Assembly (NCBI RefSeq): GCF_963169125.1 | Contig: NC_084795.1 | Span: 131,233,701-131,297,700, forward strand | DNA: 64,000 nucleotides | Reading direction: 5' to 3' | From: Humulus lupulus | Lineage: Eukaryota > Streptophyta > Magnoliopsida > Rosales > Cannabaceae | In this document: positions 34,593-45,290 of the stretch, piece by piece | How the letters are laid out: each line of letters begins with the position of its first letter | Numbering within the stretch: the stretch's first letter is position 1 | The notes under the pieces: model-generated | Databases searched by the model: none | Told to the model about the DNA's origin: nothing | The model's input: the letters and a program-made list of their open reading frames with translations, nothing else | Made by a program: the position numbers and the translations under genes

Positions 34593-35182
34593 TGTTATCC
34601 AAAAAATTGGCTCGAATGACGTGGAAAATGATTCCCGGACACGTGGCTGACACTTGGAGGAACTCTACTAGGATATCGACCAGAAGACAAATTACAAGCA
34701 GTAGGCAGCTGAAACTTACCTGCAACCAGTATGGTCGCAGGTTCCGCATGCTTCATGATATTTCTATAAAGATCTTTGTAAATCCCGAAATTGACTCCCA
34801 CAATTTCCTGAGTATACAATTATTTAGGAAAGAATATCTGTAACAAATTCATGTAATCCCCCTTGAGCCTATAAATAGAAAAAGATAACTCAAGGAAGGG
34901 ACTTTTGGCTTTCGAGTTATTTGAGACTAGAGTGATTCTATTTGAGATATTGTCTTGTTCTTCAGAGGTTGGTGAAACTCATTGAACCCTAGTTCTTTGA
35001 TCACTCCTTTTGATCTTATATCAATAACAATCTAAGTGGACGTAGGTTATTACCAGATCCTGGGCCGAACCACTCTAAAATCTTGTGTTCTTATTATTTT
35101 CGTCATCACATTCATTTCAACGCATCCTTCCATGTCAAGCGTATTTTGACTCCGTGTCAGTTGGCCAAAATCTAGGTCAACA
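34593..35182 (+). repeat. Element A 3' LTR
   Basis: 590 bp, partner of 8466-9056, with TATA box at 34868-34875. It ends GGTCAACA and is followed by the target duplication GGTCT. Confidence 0.95.
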
Positions 35183-35187
35183 GGTCT

Positions 35188-36570
35188 CGAGGCGACTTTG
35201 TTTTCGTCCCCCTAAGGAAGGTTTCTAGACATATTAATACCAAGGTTGGCTTCTTACGAAGATAGGAAACAATGATGTATTTTAGGCTTGACCAACCCTA
35301 AGGCGGCACTCTTTAAGTTTAGTCACGAATTCAAAAATAATGGGTTAAACTTACAAAGATGTAATTAAGTTTTTGCGGTGGATAATTGGTTCTTGACCAA
35401 ACCAGCGACACTTTATTTTTAAAAGATAAAATAAAGAGTTATTTTAAGTTTTAAATAATAAAGATAAGATTGTCTTATAAGCTATCTGGATTTAACTTGA
35501 CTGACCCTAAGGTGACACATTATTTATTGGGTAGTTTTATCGTGGAATAGTAAATGCTAAGTTTATCTGCTTTAATTATTGCATTCATGTATCATATTTA
35601 CTTTCCAAATTATTGATATTTTTCAAATATTAATATTGTTATATTTTATTTCATTCAGTAATATCGAACATTGGAAATCCAATTATTGCTTTACTTTCAC
35701 TTGAAAAGCTTAATGGTGATAATTTTATAAGATGGAAATCGAATATGAATTTAATGTTAATCTGTGAGAGCCCACTGCAAATGCCTTGAAGAATACTCGG
35801 GACAAATATGATGCTTGGATTCAATCCAATAATAAGGCTAAGTGTTACATGCCATTGAACATGAATGATGTTTTGAGAACAAAGCATGAACCCACGGAAA
35901 CTACTTTTGAGATAATGTAATCTCTGCGGGCCATGTTACCAATTTGATCAAAGTAGATATGAGGCTACTAGAACCTACATGACTAATAAGATGAAGAAGG
36001 GTGTTTCTGTGCATGAACATGTATTGAGCATGATCAACATGATGCATGTAGCAGAAATACATGGGGCCATCATTGATGAGCATACACAAGTAAGCATCAT
36101 ACTTGAATCGCTCACTCCTGCTTTCTCTGCATTGACAACCAACTATATTATGAATATGTTTTAATTCAACATGACCTAGCTGGTGAATGAACTGCAGACA
36201 TTTGAGTCCCTTAAAAAAGCCATAACCAAAGAGGCTGAGGCAAATGTGACAGAGGAGAAACCTTCAACCTTGGAGGATAAAACCAAGAAGAGGAAGAAGA
36301 ACAATGACAAGGAGAAAAGTAAGGGCAAGAAGTCCAAGAAAGGAAAGAAGGCACCGAAAGCCAAGGAGAACAAGAATGACAACAACTCAAGAAGGAAATA
36401 ACCAAAGGGAAAGTGTTTCCATTGTGGAGTTGAAGGTCACGGGAAGAGAAACTGTACAAAGTATCTCGCTGAGCTGAAAAAGAAAGGTAACTCTTATTTA
36501 CTTGTACTTGAAGATTGTATAGTGGAAGACGATATTTTATCATGGGTTTTAGATTCAGGAGCCACTAACA
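35188..36570 (+). pseudogene. Copia G gag and start of protease
   Basis: Copia G resumes after element A. A non-coding leader runs to about 35650. Gag follows, with LEKLNGDNFIRWKSNMNLML (near 35700), the core segment MKKGVSVHEHVLSMINMMH (near 35995) and a Lys-rich basic stretch (about 36260-36400). A zinc knuckle CFHCGVEGHGKRNC (near 36417) comes next, then the protease active site VLDSGAT (near 36547). The start codon is lost, stops occur near 35780, 35918, 36162 and 36399, and small frameshifts are likely. At 36571 the copia H LTR begins in the codons right after the active site; the rest of G pol is not in the window. Confidence 0.85.
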
Positions 36571-38553
36571 TGTTGGTATTAAATGATCAAATCAAAGGTA
36601 CGTAGTGGAATATATGGACCCATTTTAATAAATATTAATACCAGCCAGGACCATATACATATATAAATATTAAATCACATACAAATAGATCAGGGATTAC
36701 CTCTTGTAGCCGATCAAGTGTCCTTGAGTATTTTTGTATAAATAAATGATCTTCCTATCCAGTGTTCTGAGATCTCACACCTTGATCTTCCAGACCATTC
36801 CTCAAACACACAAGGACATGTGTGGGCACGTACGATTCAAACACAACAGATCTAGAGAGTCTTGACAGAGAGAAGGTTTAGAATAGTTTTCAGGTTTAGA
36901 GAAAACTATTGCTTTAGAGAGAGAGTGTGATTATCCATCATTCTTTTGAATATCACGTATATCAGATTTATAAACATATTTAATATAATTAAATAATCTT
37001 TATTTAATTAAAATATAATTTAAATTACAACTGATTAGATATTTTCATTTAATTATCTCTTTAAATCATATTTAAAAAAATATTTAAATAACTATCTAAA
37101 CAAATTTATTTGAAATAAAAAATTCAAATCCTAGGGATAAAATCTATGATGCTAGGCACCACACACTGTACTGCATAGTGTGTGTCGCCCAACCCTATTA
37201 GGGTTGCCCTAATTTTCTCATTTGTTTATTTAATCAACTTTTAAGACAAGCTATTTATTCCAACATAAATATCAGTTAATTAAAATTTAACTTTATCTTA
37301 AAATATCAGTTTTAAATTAGATAAATAAATATCATATTGTAAATAAGATATTTATTATTTTCAATCTTTATATTAATCAAAATATGATTAATATTAATTT
37401 TAACCTATACTTTTTAAAAATAAAAACTATATAGTTAAATAATTAATCAATTACCCATAATTATCAAATAATTATTTCCTTGCCCTGGAAAATTAATTCC
37501 TTTGCAATTTAGTCATTTCTCTTAATAAATCTTTCTTTTGACATCCTTATCCTTGACAGTGTAGGACAGAGATGATCTGGGGACCATGGACCTAATATAT
37601 GAAGCTTCAATAAACCAGATTATTAAATAAACTCTTTAATCTAACAATGTTATTTATTAATTCCATAATTACTTCACTATAGATATGGAATTGCACTCTA
37701 AGTATTTATAGAATTATATTTAATGAGTCTAGTAGTCCATTGATTTAATCAATATATGTACTTCTGTCCTCCATTATTGGTTCGTTAATTAGAGCTGGTC
37801 AAAATAACCATTTTACCCTTCTAATTACTTCTTGATCCTTAAGTACCATTAATTCACTAGAGAATAATTAATCTATGATCTAATTATAGATTTGAGCTTA
37901 ATAACTATTCAGTTCCAGAATCAACCCTTAAGGGAACCAATATTCAATCCGTTAGGAAAGCGTAGATTCCAATATTATAATTCATGTTCCCAGCCATCCA
38001 TGATATTGAATCTCCAAAACAAAAGTCATTAGCCTCATTATTCTAAGAGACCTTGACGAGTGAATCAAAAGATCCAATAAACATAAATAAGAGTTCATGA
38101 ATAGTCAAGATTTAGACTGACCTACAAATGATCATCTATTATGACAATAATTAAATCTTTACGTCAAACGACAAGTTTATAAAGATAATTAATTCTCATC
38201 AGTCCTGTCATATATAATCTTTATTATATATAGCACCTTTACTAAGATGTCTATCCACGTCAGTATTCTCAATATAGATTACATGCATCTCGTATGCTTA
38301 GCAAACCATACTAGTAACCATTCATTAAACTTTCCTTACTTTAATATGTTACTGACTATTTTATTCATTATATATGATCTTAATTATCTTGTACTAATAC
38401 AAGATCATATTCTGATGAATGAATAGATAATTTCCTTGGTATTATTATATAATCAATTCAAACCATAATTATAACATTCAAATATAATAAAATGTACTTT
38501 TATTTAAAACCAATAAAATTTCCTTACATGCTTTTAGGGCATTAATCCTAAGA
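36571..38553 (-). repeat. Copia H 3' LTR
   Basis: 1983 bp, plus-strand start TGTTGGTATT, end CCTAAGA (minus-strand start TCTTAGG, probably TGTTAGG before a mutation). Next to it, on minus, GTGGGAGAT fits a copia polypurine tract. It is roughly 88-90% identical over 1 kb to 62893-63849. Confidence 0.85.
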
Positions 38554-41309
38554 ATCTCCCACTTGCCCTCATAGTAAGTGAGGCATTTTCCTTAATCCCA
38601 TATTGCGCACACGACCCATGAACGACTTTGAAGGAACTGTCTTGGTTTGCGGGTCAGCTAGGTTCTGTTCCGATGCTATCTTCATAACAGTCACATAACC
38701 TCGGTGTATAATCTCTCTTACCATATGGTATTTCCTTTCTATATGCTACCCTCTATTGTGGCTTCTAGGTTATTTAGAATTAACTGTTGCTCCACTGTTG
38801 TCACAGTACATGATTAGTGGCTTATTCATATCTGGAATAACTTCTAGATCAGTGTAGAACTTCCTCAACCAAACCGCTTCCTTAGTTGCTTCATAAGCCA
38901 CTATGTATTCGACTTCCATTGTTGACTTAGATATGTTGGATTGCTTAATGCTTCTCCAGACCACAACTCCTCCACCAAGAGTGAACACTGACCAAGATGT
39001 TGATTTTCGACTATCTTTGTCTGATTGGAAATCATAATCAGTGTATCCATTAGGGTTTAGCTCACCCCCTGAATATAATAACATATAGTCTCTCATTCTC
39101 CTAAGATACTTAAGAATGTGATTTACTACAATTCAGTGTTCCAAACCACGATTTTATTGATAACGACTTACAATCCCATCTGCATAACACATGTCGAGCC
39201 TAGTACACAACATATCATACATTAGACTCCCAACTACTGAAGCATAGGGATACTTTCTCATATCCTTTTCCTTCTGAGGTGTCTTGGGACATTGTTCCTT
39301 GGAGAGAGCAATTCCATGTCTGGTTAGTAATTGACCTTTATTGGAATTCTCCATAGACAATCTTTGAAGCACCTTATCTATATAATTAGCCTGAGAAAGT
39401 TCCAAAAGCTTGTTCTTCCTTTCCCTTAGGATTTGGATTCCCAAATCGTGGCTCGCCTCACCCAAATCATTCATTTGGAACTTTTTAGCTAACCATTACA
39501 TTATGTTTGACAATGTCTCTACATTTTCTCCCAATGAGTAAAATGTCATCAACGTAAAGAACTAAGAAAACCACCACTTTTCCTTTGATGTATTTATACA
39601 CAAATGCTTCGTCGACATTTTGTTCGAAGCCATATGTTTTAATTGTTTCATCAAAAGTGATATTCCAAGATCTAGATGCTTGCTTTAATCCATAAATGGA
39701 TTTCAGAAACTTGCACACATTTTGATCTTCCCCTTTCTTTATGAACCCTTCTGGTTGTACCATATAGATACTTTCATCAAGATAGCCATTTAGAAATGAT
39801 GTCTTTTCGTCCATTTGCCACATCTCATAATCATCAGCAGTCTCTATGGATAAGAGGAAACAAATGGATTTGAGTATGACCACAGGAGAAAATGTTTCTT
39901 CATAATCAACACCTTTTCTCTAAGTGTAACCTTTGGCCACAAGCCTCGCTTTGAAAGTCTCTACTTTCCCATCTACACCACTTTTCTTATCCACTTACAC
40001 CCTATGGGCCTGACATCTTCAGGTGGATCGACAAGTTCCTAGACAAAACTTGAATACATTGATTCCATTTCTTGGTTCATGGCTTCTTGCCATTTATCCT
40101 TTTTAGTATCATCCATTGCCTCTTTAAAGGTTAATGGTTCGTCCTTGTCTATATCGAAAACAAGGACATGTGCCTCATGTTCGTAGCGAATAGGTTGTCT
40201 AGCAATCCTCCCACTATGACATTGCACAGGGGTTTCTTTTCCAGGAATCATTGTTTCCTCATTTTATTGTTTATCATTTAATGATGAAGATGATTGTGAT
40301 GGAACTTATCAGCTGTGAGTTCTTCCAATACTACCTTGCTCTAAGGTTTATAGTTATGCATATAGTCATGTTCAAGGAAGGTCACATTTGTGGAAACAAA
40401 TACCTTTTGATACTTGGGACTATAGAAATAGCCACCTCTTATTTCTGGAGCGTAGCCAACAAAAATGCACACTTCCAACCTTCATTTAAGTTTCCCTGAT
40501 TTAGGTCTAAGAACAAGAGCAGGACAGCCCGAAATGCGAAAATGCAGAAATGGTGAAAAATAGGTTTCTTTCCAATCCACAGTTCTAGTGTCGTTTCTCT
40601 AATGTTCTTAGATGGGACTACATTCAAAATTTACATCACTGTTTGAAGTGCATATCCCCAGAATGAGAGAGGAAGTGAAGAGTAGCTTAACATAGATCCG
40701 ACCATGTCCAACAAGGTCCTGTTTCTTCTTTCAGAAACACCATTTTGCTGTGGCGTTCCTGGTGCTATGAATTGGGATAGAATACCATGCTCCAGCAAAA
40801 AACTTTGAATTCTAAATCCAAATATTCTCCACCTCGATCACATCGAAGTGTGAGTCTTACCTAACTGCTTCTCAGCCTCAACTTTGAATTTTTGAAACTT
40901 ACCAAAGGTTTTCGATTTCCTAAGCATTCGGCAAGTATGACCATATCTTGAGTAATCATCAATAAAAGTGATGAAATTCTCATACCCACCACTTTCTTGT
41001 ACATTTATTGGACCACAGACATCATTGTGTACAAGCTCCAAAGGTTCTTTGGCTCTATTTCCTTTCGCTGAGAAAGGACGTTTGGTCATTTTTCTTTCTA
41101 GGCACAAACCAGAAGATTTCTAAATCTTTTTTCTCTCAAAGGTCCATCTTTTGTTAACCGGTTTATCCTATCTAGACCTATATGACCAAGTCTAAGATGC
41201 CAAATATATGTGTCATCCTCGTTTGAAATATTTTTTCTTTTGTTACCTTATAATTTTGCAACATTCATTTTAATGAAAGCAATAAAGTCCAAATATTCAA
41301 TTGCATGTG
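38554..41309 (-). pseudogene. Copia H pol: integrase core, reverse transcriptase, RNase H
   Basis: Ty1/copia order, on minus: a GAG-pre-integrase remnant (HLRLGHIG near 41200) and integrase core (ELVHNDVCGPI, FITFIDDYSRY near 41000). A linker with SGRIARQP follows (near 40200), then RT (FLNGYLDESIYMVQPEGF, LKSIYGLKQASRSW, catalytic LYVDDILLIG near 39550). RNase H (STMEVEYIVAYEATKEAVWL, YCDNSGA near 38790) ends near 38573 in MPHLL. Stops and frameshifts occur throughout. Integrase C-terminal and RT N-terminal parts (about 40250-40840) are poorly preserved. Gag and protease, which should lie between this and the 5' leader at 61323, are absent. Confidence 0.87.
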
Positions 41310-42419
41310 TGTTGACGGTAAGAACTCGTCAACGAAATATGGATGGAAAACTCAGAAACTTAAATCAGTATCTAATGAACACAAATGAACTTATAGAAGC
41401 TTGAAGGAAAATTGCAAGTAGAAAATGGAAAATAGAACGAAAACTCGTATATTGCCCTTAGATCAATTTTATTTTACAAGAATTTTCCCAACCCCTTCAA
41501 TGATTAAGTGAGCTTCCCTTTTTATAGTGGGCTCTAATGGCCCCTAATACATTGTGGTCCCAAGGGACCAGATTGTTTACAAGTACGTTGTCAATGTGGT
41601 GGCACGGGAGGTACTAACTTGTACCATCACTACCTGTTTAGTACTGACGTCAAAGTTACGCCTCTGTGCTCCTCATGGACGCACAGCCTGTTCCCGTACG
41701 CATGTCTTGTACCTAAAGGCTGCTATCGTATATCCAAGATACACCCTTGCTCCAAACCTTGCGAGATGGATGCGTGGGCGTGCACACCTACACGCGACCA
41801 AGGCGTAACCCTGCGAGACGGCCTTGCGAGATGGGGGCCTCGCAAGATGAGTGCGTGGTCCCGGGCACCTAAGCACGGCTGTGGCGTGGCCTTGCGAGAT
41901 GGCCTCGCGAGATAGGGCCTCGCGAGAGGGGTGTGTGGGCACGGCTAAGGCGTGGCCTTGCGAGATGGTCTCGCGAGATGGGGACCTCACGAGATGGATG
42001 TGTGGGCCTGGGAACCTAAGCGCGGCTGAGGCGTGGCCCTGCGAGATGACCTCGTACGATGGGGCCTTGCGAGAGGGGTGTGTGGGTGCAGCCGAGGCGT
42101 GGCCCTGCAAGACGGCCTCACGAGATGGGGGCCTCACGAGATGGGTGCGTGGGCATGGCCGAGGCGTGACCATGCGAGATGGCCTCGCGAGATGGGGGCC
42201 TCACAAGATGGGTGCATGGGCCTGGGCACCTAAGAATGGCTGAGGCGTGGTCCTGCAAGACGGCCTTGCGAGATGAGTGTGCGACCCTTAGGCTCGGGTC
42301 CATAGGATCTTCAGCGAGATAAGCGTGAGGCCTTGCGTGGGGTGAGATAAGTCAGTCTCATAAAGGCCCTGCATGAGGCCTGGGTGTTTCAGGATCATGT
42401 CCAATTTGCGGTGTTCACA
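41310..42419 (-). repeat. Element D 3' LTR
   Basis: 1110 bp. On plus TGTTGACGGTAAGAACTCG...GTGTTCACA, followed by CTTGCCCCCCAGTC, the complement of a polypurine tract. From about 41760 to 42280 it has degenerate repeats rich in CTCGCGAGA and GATGG. It lacks about 170 bp present in the 5' LTR near 60400-60570. Confidence 0.85.
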
Positions 42420-42883
42420 CTTGCCCCCCAGTCTACGAGAGAGTCTTCAGGTTGCGATGCATTCAGGATGTCCACGAGACTATGAGGGTGAATGTAAGCA
42501 TATCATTGTGCTCTGTGAGTCCCAAGGAAAGTGCCAAGCTTCCTATTGATCAGGCCGTGGGTTCGATGGCTAAGACGAGCCTATGGTTCCTATAAATAGG
42601 CCTTCATATCTAGCCCATCATTTACACTTTATCCCTTTGGCATAGTGGTTTTGGAATCCTTACTCCTTTCAAGAGGTAAAGGGTTCTATCCCCCACAACC
42701 TCACTTTTGTTATCTTTTTCTTTCATTATTTGAGTTCATTTCTTTTATGCCAATATCCATGCAGGTACTTGGGGACTAAAACACCCTTTTCTTTTGATTT
42801 TGCAGACGCATACTTTCGACTTTTTGCTTCTCTTCTACCGTGACGGTGCTTTTGACCCTCGGCCTCCTTTCGACCACGATTGC
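42420..42883 (+). promoter_or_regulatory. Promoter and leader of element D antisense gene
   Basis: The TATA box TATAAATA is at 42591-42598 in a conventional setting (GGTTCCTATAAATAGGCC). A leader intron probably runs from about 42676 (AGGTAAAG) to 42805 (GATTTTGCAG). The sequence is then interrupted by the chromovirus-type LTR at 42884. Confidence 0.55.
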
Positions 42884-45290
42884 TGTAATGCCCTGGGTAG
42901 CCAAGATCATTACACTGTATGTTTATAAAGGTACAAGACTTGCTAATCCAGTCATTTAGTTAGAAATGTGTTACTAAACTATAATTGAACTAGGGTTAAA
43001 AGATTTTGGTCATAAAAGATACATTTCATTTAAATAAACATTTCATATATTGGATCCCAAAAGAAATAAAGTTTAAGGACAGTTTAAAAAATTGCAGGAA
43101 CTATACAACTACTGGCCACTCTAAGGGAAAAATAGACATTTTAGGTCCTCCTGTCCCTGTTCCAATCCTCGGCCGTGGTGGCCGATCAGCTGACTATGTA
43201 CATTCAGCACCAGAGCTCTCCAACTCAGGACTGGTCCACCTTGCCCTTACCTTTATCTGCACCATGTAGCACCCCTGAGCCAAGGCCCAGCAAGAAAACT
43301 ATAATGCATATCATAAGCGACAACCAACAGACAGATAATTCCCAAATCATCACTCAGACATACAACAGTTCATATTGCTCACATAAACAATGATACCAAC
43401 CTACAAGCCAATAATTAGTTATTCAGCTAACAAACTCGTCACAATCATTATTTTAAGCAAAAATAAACATATCACACCAAAATCTAGGGTCAATGCCCTT
43501 AGGCCACATTCTGTGATTGTCCCACTGACTCCGGCTCGCTTAGGCCGAGCTCAGTGATTATGTACTTAACCTCAGCTACCAGAGGCCAAGCTGCGCCTTG
43601 TGCACAAATATTGATTATGGAAATCTTAGGCCGTTTATCACATGTCCCCATGGCATAATAAAATCTCATGACATCATAAAAAAATATAGGGAGCTCTTAG
43701 TCCCAACATAATCACATAACCGGGTGCAGTTTCTTACCTTTGATTTCGAGAGCTTTGCTTAATTGAAATGATCCTCGAGCACGATCCTGTCCGAGCCCTA
43801 GCGTATACCTAGTCACAAACGTAACATAGAACCCTCATTAGCATTCAATCCCATAACCTAACCTTGGGACCAATCCCAAGCCCTCGGGAAGCCCTAATTC
43901 CACCAAACGGGGTGGTGGAATCAAACCCCGAGCCCCCGGGCAAAACCCTAAGCAAATACCCAAAAAACAATTTCTGAAGGAAGGGTAGCGCTACAGTGCC
44001 ACAAGGTGGGCGTTACAACGCTACAGACAGAGACAAAAACCCCCCAGGAAATGAGGCCTAGTGTTGTAGCGCTCCAATGCTAGAGCTACAGCACTACAAC
44101 CAGCATGCATCATTTTTCTGGGTTCTTCCTTCGAATTTTCCCAAGCCAAAACTCCCTAAAACACCTCCAAACCTCAACCACACTTCAAATTAAGCGTACC
44201 ATCCACTAAATCTCATCCCACATGGCCCAACAACATCAAACTTGGCCACGTGCACCATCAACACATAGAAAAACAAGATTTGAGCTTGAAGCTCAAGAAC
44301 TTCATCAGAAAAACCAGAAACTACCCAGAAATTCAAATGATCAAACCCATAAATCCTTACCTTTAATGGAGAATTTGATCCTAGGTTGCCCTTAGTACCC
44401 TTCCAGCCTTTAGCTCCTTAATTCCCCAAGCTCAAATCCTTGAATTCCCATCCGAAAAACTCAAATTCAGAAACAACTCATCAAAGTCAGAAAATTCAGA
44501 CCAAACTCTTTAAGCTTTACCTTAATTGAACTTTAATTCTAGAAGAACTTCCTAGCTCCACCAAGGACCCAATTTCCAAGCTCTAGCCTAAGCCTCCTCT
44601 GAGTTTACAGCTTCAAATTCCAGAAGAAATGGTGAAGGGAGAGGAAATCGTGTGGGAGAGCAAAGAGTCCCTGTTTTTTCTTCTTTCTTTCTTTCCTTTA
44701 GTTTCCACTATTTTCTACAACTTCCACTAAGGCTAAATGGCAGAATAACACTTATCCTCTTTTAACCATCCAAAAGACCATTTTCCCCTCCCATTAAAAC
44801 CTATGCCTTTAAACATTCCAAGGGCATTTTTGTCATTTGTTCCCAATTCCCACTAATTCCTCGAGTGTCCCTAAAAATTACCGCTTAAACCCCATAACTT
44901 AATTAATCACCAATTATTTTCCTCAATGTCAAATAGTCTCCAATATATTTCCCAAGTTCCCAGAAATACCCCCAGGCTCCCCCAAGCCGGGTATAAGTCT
45001 CTGCTGCGACTATTTTGCTAAACCGCTCACTAGGATCGCCTCGAGTAACCAGCTACAAATATATCCACATAGTAATGTGGTCTCAAAATTTATCACAAAT
45101 AATTACATTTATGCCCTCAACGGGCCAAAATTACAAATATGCCCCTAAAAGCTAAGCAGGGCTTACATGCATACTAATACTCATAATCATGCATCTCATA
45201 TATCCATATAATCATATAGGCATGCTCATCACATAATCATTTAAATCACACATAAACCAATTATGCCCTCTCGACACACTAGTCGTTACA
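42884..45290. repeat. Solo LTR of chromovirus C family
   Basis: 2407 bp, TGTAATGCCCTGGGTAGCC...CACTAGTCGTTACA. It is alignable over its length with the C LTR (57070-59467, 2398 bp). No internal domain follows on either side. The flanks ATTGC and ACAGT do not form a target duplication. Confidence 0.82.

Larger units (their letters stand above)
8466..35182 (+). mobile_element. Element A: Tat-type Ty3/gypsy retrotransposon (with B nested inside)
   Basis: The two LTRs (8466-9056 and 34593-35182) start TGTTATCC and end GGTCAACA, and are flanked by the perfect 5-bp duplication GGTCT (8461-8465, 35183-35187). Order inside is PBS, gag, protease, RT, RNase H, integrase, then a spliced antisense gene, then a polypurine-like tract before the 3' LTR. 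Integrase after RT/RNase H identifies Ty3/gypsy; the antisense gene between pol and the 3' LTR is typical of the Tat group. Without B (14.7 kb) and the Cassandra-like LTR the element is about 11.7 kb. I counted about 21 differences between the LTRs by eye, near 96% identity. Pol and gag carry many stops, so it is dead. Confidence 0.93.

Noticed and set aside
41554..42303. Open frames of 80-166 codons in the D LTR
   Set aside because: Same cause: degenerate LTR repeats with few stops. The homologous right LTR does not preserve the frames.
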